The notes below the pieces were generated by a model that worked only from the letters and a program-made list of their open reading frames with translations, was not told where the DNA came from and did no database searches. Of a stretch of 64,000 bases of DNA, positions 11,901 to 21,994 are shown in pieces. The DNA lies in contig CM076651.1 in NCBI GenBank assembly GCA_038496675.1, forward strand, positions 15,884,762-15,948,761. The letters are read 5' to 3'. The position numbers were made by a program, and so were the translations under genes. Numbering within the stretch: the first letter of the stretch is position 1; each line of letters opens with the position of its first letter. The stretch comes from Rachycentron canadum. Lineage: Eukaryota > Chordata > Actinopteri > Carangiformes > Rachycentridae.

Positions 11901-14181
11901 GTGCGACTTTGTGGAAGAGTCTTTGCCATCACTCACTTTGAATGCTTCTTTTATGACTCGTTTTGTTAAAAACCTCTTTTTTTAATGCAAGGTATCAGGA
12001 GTTATGGCCTGTCTATGCAAATTAGGAAATTTTGACAGTTTGTTATTCATGTCATCGCCTTTTTAAACACTTAAAGGCAATAAATTTCACCGTGACAGGC
12101 TGCTCCGAAATTGCCACTAAATATTATTAAATATTTTAACAAGTTCCTTGTAAATATGCCTTAAATGTTTGAACGATGGGCAGGAAGAAAAATGGCTTTG
12201 CATCAACTTATTAGAGGCTATAAAAGTGGCAGTGATTTATCATAGATGTAGAGCAACTCAGGCCACCTTTTTTTTTTGTTTTGCTTATTCTGTTAGCTTG
12301 CTTTGTCCTGATGTGCACATTAAAGAGTGCAGCTCCGTGTTAAAAGCCCGCGGTTTCACAAGTCATGAAAATAGCAGCAGCAGATATTGTTGTACCTGTG
12401 GTCCTTGAAAGAAAGAACGATTAATGGCAACAGCATTTTAAAGTTTTAAAGCTTCTCGTACCCATTTACAGTTTTACATTTTGTGATATCACTGGCTGTA
12501 ACAGAGTCTGTTTATCAAGTAATCCAGTTGATGTAATTTGGTTTGATGTACGTCCGAGGTAAAGACTTTGTTGACCCGGGCAGCTTTTAGTTTTTTATTT
12601 TACTCCTCATTTCATTTTGTGTGACATATAAATGACCTGGTTTTGTAGGTTCAAGTTAAAATCTGAAGATTCTTACGACTATTTAAAGGAGGCAAATTTT
12701 GTGCAACAAGAAATGTTACCTGCCACTGCCTGTCACATTATCTGTCACATTGTAATGCCTCTGTCCTGCAACACTGATCAGCAGATAGCTTGTCATTCTT
12801 CAGTACACTATCCTCCAGCTTCTGTGCTGCTGTATCACTGTCAATGACAGTGATGGTGTTGATGGTTTCATATGAACCGGGACAAGATTCTGTTTGTTGT
12901 GTTACTTCAAGATGTAAAATTATCAGTAAGTTTCTCTGGTAATTCTACAGACTGGTTATAAAGCCTCTGATCTCTTTAATTACAAAGCGAAGCTACAAAG
13001 AGAAGCTAAAAATAGTACGAGATGTGACACAATCTTGTGGTCTGTGGTACACCTTTCCATTTGGTTTGGGCTGCGAATTTAGCATCAACCCAGGGTCATT
13101 CAGAGTGCCATGTTGTGTTGCTGTGGATTTATGTTTTACACTGGCAATACTCAAGATTCCACATTTCAGCTTTTAAATTCAGAAGTCAACCCTTTTCCCT
13201 GACCAGCCTATCATTTTGTGACTTAAAGTGGTTTCCTAATTTATTGCACTTCAATCACCATTAAATTCAACTTCTTTATTAACTCTTAAGAGGGTAAGTG
13301 GTGTCGGCCAGCATGCACATAGAGTTAAAAAGGAACTAGAAAGAAATAAATACAGAAAATAACAACACAAAAGCATTTCATGAAAACCCTATATAGGCCT
13401 ATATTCAAAAATGCTCACTATGCAGTGGTTTCTTTAGGTAGGCACATCAAATTAAAAAAAAAGCCTAGTTCTATTTTTTACAACGTGTATCTGCTCTAGT
13501 GATGCTTTCAGAGCGCAGCTGGTTGTTCATTATTTGCTTTATTTTTCTTTTTATCTGTGTGATTTAGGTCTGCAGACCTGATTGGCACCTGTTACTTTAC
13601 TTGTGTTAGAAGCTGCTCCTTTTCCTCAGTGATGCACAGCGAGCACAGGGGCATTGATCAAAGGATATAATATAATAATATATAAATATATGCGTTTATT
13701 TTCAATATTATTTTTTCATTTTTATGATTCACAAACAATAAATTCTACCTACTTAATATTACTCGTTATGCATCATTCATACCACAGCGCTTTAGGTCTG
13801 GGTTCTGATGAATAAGAGTCTTTATTTCTCCCTAGAGGTAATACACAATCACTCTGATCTGTTTGATGCTCATCAACATTTTGTGTCTGCTGCCTTTGCT
13901 CCTTTATGCTCCTTTGCAGATATTTAGACATTAGGAGTGAAACCATGGGTCATGAAGTCCACAGGCCCCTCACTGTTTTGGTTAGAAGCCACTACTGTAT
14001 TCTACAAATCTCTGTGCTGTCTGTGCGCATCACTCTTACCAGTTAGTGTGACGTGACGGCTGCCATGTCAGCAACACGGCACATCTCTGCTCCCTCTCTC
14101 TGGAGCCCTCTGTGAGTTTTCCCTGGGGTTGGCAGAATACGAGTGCCCCCTTGTCTGACTGACTATAACCTTGCCACCAGC
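11901..14181. other. Noncoding stretch
   Basis: AT-rich unique sequence. Contains a short tandem duplication of CTGTCACATT near 12728-12750, a perfect CArg-type word CCTATATAGG at 13388-13397, and an ATA-rich low-complexity patch at about 13667-13700. No open frame exceeds 80 codons. No gene recognised. Confidence 0.45.
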
Positions 14182-14211
14182 TTGTGTTTGTGTGCGTGTG
14201 TGTGTGTGTGT
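14182..14211. repeat. (TG)n microsatellite
   Basis: Short, slightly interrupted TG dinucleotide array. It generates the histidine/threonine run in a spurious minus-strand frame. Confidence 0.9.
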
Positions 14212-14925
14212 CTTTTCCAACTATAAAGACTTGAACAATGATGACTCAAGCCACGCAGAGCACACCTCAGGGAAAATACAGTGGAAATAAAAATAACAAG
14301 TGGATTTTTGACTGCAGTCAGATGTGAGAGGAGGTATGCTGGCACTAGGCTAAAAGCCTGGGCAGATTCTGCCCCCCCCAGTTCATTAGATTAGGCTGTC
14401 TCGTGTTCAGGAAGTGCTGAAAGGCACTGCAGATTGTATCTGCACGAAATACTGTCCTTACGTCCATAGACAGTTACCAGTCCCTGTCTTTGAAATTCCA
14501 AAGTAGTTCTCAATCCAGTTAAGGCCCGATACTGTGGTTGTCTCTTTGTGGCCCCCTGCTGAGGGCTCTTATTAGAGGGGTTAAGTATGAGCATGTCTTT
14601 GTTGGTATTTATGTGGTTGCTCATCGGCACACCGCACATGAATTTCTCTAAATTATTTATTTTCCTGACACCACCATATGGTGCTGTAACTTGTTTGTCT
14701 TGGAGCATACTGGAGAAATGCAAGACCTAGACTGGATTACTTGTGTGTATACATCGGAGACCCTCTTCAAACAATGCATGTTTTTTGTTATTTCTTTTGC
14801 TGGGTGGGCTCTGTTGATGCAATTGTGCGCAACTCTCTACAAGAGTTCTCTCCTCATCTACTTGAGAGCAAAGAGATAATAAACATAATTGGGCCAAAAT
14901 GATGTTTCAAAGAGAAGCACAGAGC
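14212..14925. other. Noncoding stretch with a weak CTCF-like word
   Basis: No gene recognised. A 110-codon minus-strand frame (14391-14723) and a 62-codon plus frame overlap without domains. TGGCCCCCTGCTGA at 14549-14562 agrees with the reverse complement of the CTCF core at about 11 of 14 positions, which is too weak to call. Confidence 0.35.
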
Positions 14926-15180
14926 CTGCCTCCGATGGTCTGCAGCGGATGGGGCAACTGAGCAAGAAGCTTGAAGGGCCCTGGAAAAATGGGGTCCTGA
15001 TCTTCTTTGAAATGCCACAATTAATTGCCATGCGTTGTCCCCAATGCAGGGATGATTAAATGTGCTCCTAAACTGCCCTGATTTGTGGGGGCACCTTGCC
15101 GATTTTATTTGCCACTGTTAACATTTTCATTCCTGCATTATGCATGGTGCTGTGGGGCAAGGAAGTGCTGCAAACAAATG
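14926..15180. other. CNE-like block (putative regulatory sequence)
   Basis: Unique sequence including CCACAATTAATTGCCATGCG near 15015-15034 and TGCATTATGCATGG near 15134, with no open frame of note. The mix of palindromic AT words and moderate GC resembles developmental noncoding elements. Conservation is untested. Confidence 0.27.
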
Positions 15181-17750
15181 GCCTGAGGGATCAGCGTAAA
15201 CACAGCGTACCATAAGGGGGAAGACTAACAGTTCAGCACCGCCTTCCTCAGTCGGTCTTTGCTGACAAACTAGACAGCCCCTCTGTAGCTTGGCTGTAGC
15301 TTAACAGAGCACTACAGTGTGGCTATCAATGTCACTTACCTTAGGTATTCAAAAATGTAAATCACCAGATATATGTGTTGAACATAAGGACAGGGTTGGC
15401 GTTTGATAAAATGGAATATGCTTATCTGTATCTTTATTAATCAGCAATGAATGCACGTCTGATCAAATATTTCTATCTAACTAATTGAATATGAATCCTC
15501 CTCCTTCAGCATGTATAGGGTGAGGTCACTTTCACTAGTTAATTCTGACAGCCAAAGCAATGCGGTGCTGGTTGCTTTGTGTTTAGGGATTTTAATTCCT
15601 CATTGCAATAATCAGTGACTGATGGAAGCCCTAGTGTTTTATGAAGGCATGCCAAATGACATGTGCTCCCTTTTGAACATGAAACACTCAGGGTAGAAAT
15701 ATGAATTTTCATATTAGAGCTATATTAACTCTCTGATTAGGATTTACTTGATCTGGGATCTTGGCTGTTAGAAGTGCAACACTGCACACATGGCCTGCCC
15801 AAGTTGTCAGCTGTCATGGCATTGGCCCAGAGTTTTACACTTGGCAGGTCTCCACCCTCTCACCTCCAGCTGACAATGCAAATATAGGAAAACGATGTGT
15901 AGCCACTGGACAGCTCTGTATACACTCATACGCTCCATATGGGACAAAAACTTGTGTAGTGTAAGTTGATCGTCAGATGGCGACGGTCCGTTTCACAATC
16001 ACAGTTTGCTGTTTCGATAGTGGAATGAGTTATTCTATACCCTCCATACTCTCAGATTCTTGCCAAGATATGCAGTTTTTTTTTAAACCAGTGCCTTGCC
16101 ATCAGAACGCTCTGCATGGCATTAACAGTAACTAATGTACTAGGCAATGGAAAGAGGGCAGATATTGTTTTTTATGGCCTGACCTTTGAGGCATTATTAT
16201 TTTTTTGATGAATAACTGTTTACTCTGAAAGCGGGCATTAAACAAGTTTCCACAAGGTTTGGAGTCATTGCCCCTGACAGAAATGGCAAGACATCTCATC
16301 CTCTTCACAGGCAAAGTGAAGCGTGCTGTCAGCGGATATGGAAAGTCTGTTTTAGTGGACTGGAGAGTAGTGTTAAATAGGTGGCAACCAGTTCATTAGG
16401 ATGCCTTTCAGAGCATGAAAAATGACCTTTTCCCTTGTAATTGTAGTCTGAGTTCATAGATAGTTGACTGGAACCAGAGCATACTGTACGTTAACAAGGA
16501 TCACTGGAAACAATTAGCATTGCATCTCACCAGTCAGTTCTCGAGTAGCTTTCAGTTACCACGTTTTTACACCTTCTTGCTTAAATGCCAGTCTGATTTG
16601 ATTTTATGTGACAGAGAAGATAGACAAACAAGAAACATCAAGTGTTTATTTTATGAAATGCAATGAATTTCATCTAACACATATGTCTAAAAAAAGAGGT
16701 GTTAAAAACAGTTCAAAGTGTAACAAAGTGTTGTATAGTGTAGTCCTTGATATATGGCACTGTGAGTTTATTTATGGGAAATTCACTGTGTGTTTTTTAT
16801 TAAAATGTAAAGTGGAATGCAGAGAAAATCATTTATTGTGTACAATGTGAGACTTTGGTGGGAGCCAGCACCTAGAGTGGCTGGCCAGTAGGGCACTAAA
16901 ATTCAGTATATTTGTGACACTTGTGGAAAGCATCAAAAATGCTAAAGTCAATATTTATGTACATCTTTCATTTTGCAGTCTATGTGTGGTCCAGCATTCA
17001 GCCTAGGTAAAAACTAGGACAGAACAAATATATAGCAGCTCTTTGAATCTTCTTTGCTGTCATCAGGAATTTCCCCCATACTCTGTGGTGTTTTGATAAA
17101 GCAAATGTGGTTGAAGAAAGCAAATATTTAAGGTATCTGGAAATGTGATGCACATCTGTCAAACAGCCCAAGGGTGAAAACCAGCACATAACAAGGCAAC
17201 AAATGCTGATCTGGGACTTCTCTGCGGCAAAATAAAATATGGCTCAAGTTTTCATTAAGGTGCTATTGATTAGCTTTTCCTGGCAATGAATTATGGACGA
17301 CATTAAATAAAAGGGAAAATATTTTTATGACTTTGCTTAGGCCATGCCAGATTCTCCGTTTGCCTCTTGTATGCTCGTCCTGCCAGGCATTTTGTTTTCC
17401 CTCAAATTTTTGTGGCTTTTGTGAGACCTAGAGCAAGTTAGAAAAAGTTAATTGACTCTGATTAACCTTCCCATTTTAGATACATGAAAAACAGTTAGAT
17501 TTACGGAAAGAGGGAAAGAAAGGGCTTAAAACTGGAGACTAGAATCTAGAAATAAAATTTTAAGGTGTCAAACAAATGATTAATTTAATAATAAAGATTT
17601 TCACACACTCCCACCTGTAATGATCAATTTTGAAATGTCCATTGAACCAATCTTGCAGCATAATCCAGGTTGCTGCTCTCCCTGTATACGTTTTGTATAT
17701 TGCAGGCTAATATTTTAGCGTCTGTTGGGTCTATATGGGGTTATATATAG
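15181..17750. other. Noncoding stretch, nothing recognised
   Basis: AT-rich unique DNA. The open frames (60-80 codons) are short, overlapping and without domains. No exon pair, RNA gene or repeat family could be supported. Confidence 0.45.
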
Positions 17751-17776
17751 TGTGTGTATATATATATATATATATA
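17751..17776. repeat. (TA)n microsatellite at left edge of the inverted-repeat arm
   Basis: GTGTGTATA passes into a pure TA run and then into the outer end of the 365-bp inverted-repeat arm. The TA run may be the place where the assembly switched path. Confidence 0.9.
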
Positions 17777-18134
17777 CATTTAAACAAAATGTACATGCAT
17801 TTATGCAAAATATATATAGCCCACTGCTGCAAAACCATTAGATTACACACAACTCTGCAGAAAGCTTTTAATTTGACTGTCACTGGCTATGAAACACAAC
17901 AAAAGCCTTGACAGTCAATTGACCATCATGCATACTGGGACAAATGCCAGCAGGTGTGTGTGGGAATAGGCTCTTTTAACCCCTGGAACCCCAACCCAAC
18001 CACTGCTCTAAAAATCCTGGCAAAACACTGATATTTCGTAGCAATATTCAGAGTTTTTTTTTTTTTTTTAGTAGCCATTTATGGGAAGGTGAGGTGAGGT
18101 TTCATAGGCTTTACATGTCAGCTCTTTTAAAGCT
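17770..18134 (+). repeat. Left arm of 365-bp inverted repeat
   Basis: Read base by base, this segment is the reverse complement of 21630-21994 with no mismatch that I can see, including an identical 16-base T/A homopolymer (left copy about 18054-18069). Its inner end is exactly the first N of the 40-N gap. Perfect identity plus termination at a gap favours an assembly artefact, in which a contig end was placed twice in opposite orientation. A very recent inverted duplication would look the same. Confidence 0.95.
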
Positions 18135-18174
18135 NNNNNNNNNNNNNNNNNNNNNNNNNNNNNNNNNNNNNNNN
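18135..18174. other. Assembly gap (40 N)
   Basis: Forty undetermined bases between the left inverted-repeat arm and an AT microsatellite. Confidence 1.

Positions 18175-18210
<36 letters not shown>
18175..18210. repeat. (AT)n microsatellite after the gap
   Basis: Pure AT array immediately after the N-gap. It is followed by GGGGTTATAT, which also occurs at 17737-17746 before the left arm. Confidence 0.95.
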
Positions 18211-18212
<2 letters not shown>

Positions 18213-19740
18213 GGTTATATGTTTTCTGAATGCCTTTTTCAATTTGGCCAATTTGGCCTGTATGTGGTGATAGTAATTGCCTTTATGGAGAGTAGAGATA
18301 AAATGGTATAAAAATCTAATATTTTTATTACAGTTTTCAGTATTATCACAATATTATGCACTGACAATGTTCAAAATGTTGTGTAAAACTCACAAAGTGA
18401 AATAATTTTACCAAGTGAATGTTTGTATTTGAACACTAAATTAACAACAATAATGCCAACACAGTCACAGATGAGATAAAAGGACCAGTAGCACTGCTGC
18501 ATTTGCCCGTTGCATGGCCACTCTATAAAGATAAATAAATATTACATAATAATATATAATATAATAAATATTATTATTATTGTTATTATGAGTATTGATT
18601 TCTGCGCGCTAACGTGTTTAAGATAGACACTGTAAACACACCTGTCACCATACTAGCATGGTGCTGTTAAACCAGTATTACTGTGGTTACACTCCCCTCG
18701 GGGATGACAGAGTGAACTATAGCCCCGAAATAAATTTCAAAAACACACAATCACTGCTGAAAAATCTGCCGTGTTTCAACTGTCACTAAACAAACCTACA
18801 TAACTTGCAGTGCACGCATCTCTGACTGTTGCTTGTTGGCGCTGTACACTACATGATGGGCATTAAAAAGGAAGTGTGTTGAATAGATTTTTGTGCATGT
18901 AAATGGTATATAGAGTCACAAGGCTCAAAGCTAAGTTACTTCCTAGACCTGTTGACATCAATACATCCCTTGTACCTGCCCATTTGCAAGGTGGACATCC
19001 CCCAAAAACTTGGTACAGCACATAAGTACTTAAAGTGAAGAGTTTTCTTTAGTTTTGTAGCCATTAAGACACCATGTTCTCAATTGCCTGGAGAAATTCA
19101 CTTCATTATTTCCAGGTTCCTGACACTGCTCCAAACATTATATCTGCGAACCTGCTACTTCAAGGAGGACTGCTTCAGAATCTGTCAGATGCTTTATTTT
19201 CACAACAATTATTTCGGAAATATGGTACCCAGCCAATGTGACCCAACAGGAGACTTAGGCTTACAGCCTTTTAGTCTGCATTTTTATTGTGGATCTGTGA
19301 TGTTTAACTTAGATACCGACAACCAGATTACATATAAATGCTGAAACATTTGTCAATATTAACATGCTACACCCTGTTAGCTCAGATAAGTTATCCACAA
19401 TTTAACCACACAGGTATTTTTTACTAACTCTGAGCACAAAAGTATAATTCATTCAGATTTACCAACATCATAAACCAGCATAGGTATGGGAGACCCCCAT
19501 ACCTGTGAAGTGGTCATTAACTCTGTAGTTCTGTCTGTTCCGCCATTATTTATATTCCTTTAGTGTGGTGTCACAGATAAAAAAATAAAAGTATGACAAG
19601 CTATGAATTCTATCATACGAAGTCTAACGCAGATTATTTACCTAGCAACTTGATTCACAGCACTCCTCTTTACATTTCTGCCACTTCCCTCTTTGGCTGC
19701 CTGGCAGTGGGTACCCTTGTTTTCCTGCTTTAGTCCAGTT
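18211..19740. other. AT-rich noncoding DNA between the inverted arms
   Basis: Contains a tandem AATTTGGCC pair near 18241-18258 and a TAATA/ATT-rich low-complexity patch at about 18525-18590. Parts such as AATGGTATAAAAATCTAATA near 18301 look like old interspersed repeat, but I cannot name a family. No gene recognised; an 86-codon plus frame at 19084-19344 shows no domain. Confidence 0.4.
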
Positions 19741-19741
19741 T

Positions 19742-20083
19742 ATGAAAGTTGATTGGGTCTTTCATCTTTCTGTTCAGGAGTTCACTCTCGCTCAAACTGA
19801 CAGAACCGAAGCATAATGGCCACAGCTGTTTGTTTACAGCAAGGCTTGGGTGGAACCTGGATTTACTGTGGTACTTGCTGGCAATCATAGCCCAGTATGC
19901 TCTGATTGGTCAGCTTCAGAAGAGGGAGGAGGCCTTAAAGTCCCCCACCTCTAAAAGAGCAAGAGGATGAATAGAGTATAGCATAAGATGGACAGAAGAA
20001 GAAAAATTATTTCTTGTTGGAACATTGATGCCAAGAATAAAATGATGAACACCAAAAATTACCACAATAGGTCCTCTTTAAAT
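19742..20083. mobile_element. Possible non-autonomous DNA transposon remnant (teleost type)
   Basis: The right end CACAATAGGTCCTCTTTAA, read in reverse, is TTAAAGAGGACCTATTGTG. I recall this as similar to the end of a common fish interspersed repeat. The preceding block has a TGATTGGTCAGCTTCAGAAG segment that also fits such elements. I could not find a matching inverted terminus on the left, so boundaries are approximate and the copy may be truncated. The family assignment rests on memory, not a search. Confidence 0.35.
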
Positions 20084-20394
20084 TAACCAGCATAGTTTGC
20101 TATGGTAATAAATGGTTATAGTGATAACTAAATTCTAAATGATAATACTAATGCGAATGATTTAGTACAAAACTAGTAAGCATTAAATATATATACTGAA
20201 GAGTTTGTCCAGAACAGTTTTTGATTATTCGTTGTTAGTTCTGAAGCCACTTGAATAAGTAAAGATAACAGCCCTTACTGCACATGCATTATGCTGCTGT
20301 TACGTGCATATTCATCTTAGTGTAGCTTCATAGATATTGCTGCACAACCATGCTGTTAGCATGTCTTTCACATTTCCCATTGCACAACCCTTCC

Positions 20395-20928
20395 TTATGA
20401 CCATTGTTCTTGTGAGTAAACCAGTGCAAGTGAAGCAGTGCCTCTGGTGATACGTGTCTTCTCCCTACCATATGTACTGGAGGTGGGTGGTGGTGGGTTG
20501 GGTTTTTTCTTGTGATAGCAGTCCCTAAAAGCGACCACTGAGGGAATCAAGGGGTCACCAAGCCAATAAAAATATTTTTCACAGCTCTCCACATGTATAG
20601 TATAAGGAGAAACATATTTTCTCTTTCTTTCTGTCATACACACCCACATAGGAAGAGCAACAGTTTTCCCCTCAGCGTACACAATCTTGGCATCAGTTGT
20701 GACTTCTCTCTGTATCACTGGAATGTACTGACTGTTGGCGTTGAACACTTTTATTAAAATAATTGCTTCTCTGCACAGTAAATAATAGTAGAACTTGTCC
20801 ATCCTGTTGGGTTTTTTTGTTGTCCCGACCCATAAATTGTCGGTTTTCTTGAGAAGTTGCAGGGCCAGTTTTCTCAACGGGAACATAATGTTTCTTCTGC
20901 CATGTTTTATCCTCGAGTTGTGACTCAT
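20395..20928 (-). other. Longest open frame of the window (177 codons), unrecognised
   Basis: An ATG-started frame of 177 codons on the minus strand, starting MSHNSRIKHGRRNIMF. A second open frame (20693-20992, minus, 99 codons) overlaps its start in another phase. The predicted protein is basic and Lys/Tyr-rich, with no signal peptide, membrane segment or motif I recognise. At this base composition a frame of this length is expected in a window this size only occasionally by chance. It could be a decayed transposon protein, since the surrounding DNA looks repeat-derived, or simply chance. I do not call it a gene. Confidence 0.15.
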
Positions 20929-21244
20929 TAATGCACATCAAGCACAACACATTAGTAAAATGTCCAGATTGTAATATTTCAGTCATTGCCAAAAGGATTA
21001 AAATACCCTAAGTCATATGAAATCTGAGAAGGATATGTTTTTTGTAAGCAATAATGCTTCTTAGCTATTTAGCACTCTTGAATTTGCCTACCAGGTTTGC
21101 TGATGCAAGATTTTAAATGTAAGGCCTTATCTTCTACATGGAGTCGTTTTTAGAGGCATGTCTGAGCATTCCACACATACTGTATGCTTGGTTTCAGAAG
21201 ACACAGAAGACAAAAGTATGTTCCTCGCATTTGCGTCATTTAAG

Positions 21245-21260
21245 AAAAAAAAAAAAAAAA
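21245..21260. repeat. Poly-A run
   Basis: Sixteen A residues. There is no flanking structure that would support a retrocopy tail. Confidence 0.9.
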
Positions 21261-21629
21261 CAGTCTTACATTGTGTTTTCTGAGAAATGCAGCCGCACCT
21301 ACAGGCCATTAGAGCACATGCCGTGTTAATTCTTAAGTTCTTTTTACTGTGGCATTATCACATTCATTCAGGATGATATGGTATTTAAACAATACTCCAC
21401 ATCGAAAGCAAAACATTGTGTTCCTGTCAGAAGCACTCAAACTTGTTCCTTTGTGAACTGAGCACAGGTTGGAAATTTAATTATAGTAATATAGACATAG
21501 TGCTGTATTTTTGGGAGATTGTTTGCTTTTTCACAGATGACAGCCAATATAAAACTTTATTATTTATTATTATTATTTATTTCTGTTGCCTAGACAGTGC
21601 AGTAATTCCAATGTGGTCTTGCAATCTGA

Positions 21630-21994
21630 AGCTTTAAAAGAGCTGACATGTAAAGCCTATGAAACCTCACCTCACCTTCCCATAAATGGCTACTAAAAAA
21701 AAAAAAAAAACTCTGAATATTGCTACGAAATATCAGTGTTTTGCCAGGATTTTTAGAGCAGTGGTTGGGTTGGGGTTCCAGGGGTTAAAAGAGCCTATTC
21801 CCACACACACCTGCTGGCATTTGTCCCAGTATGCATGATGGTCAATTGACTGTCAAGGCTTTTGTTGTGTTTCATAGCCAGTGACAGTCAAATTAAAAGC
21901 TTTCTGCAGAGTTGTGTGTAATCTAATGGTTTTGCAGCAGTGGGCTATATATATTTTGCATAAATGCATGTACATTTTGTTTAAATGTATATAT
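21630..21994 (-). repeat. Right arm of 365-bp inverted repeat
   Basis: Reverse complement of 17770-18134, identical by eye. Unlike the left arm it is flanked on both sides by ordinary unique sequence and not by a gap, so this copy is the more trustworthy one. A minus-strand 83-codon frame (21853-22104) runs through its outer part without a domain. Confidence 0.95.

Noticed and set aside
14549..14562. CTCF-like site, with a second at 31813-31826
   Set aside because: Each agrees with the core at only about 11 of 14 positions, including mismatches at informative bases; C-runs alone can create this.
15333..15345. Minus-strand recursive-splice-like CTAAG/GTAAGTG
   Set aside because: The preceding tract on the minus strand is not pyrimidine-rich enough to act as an acceptor.
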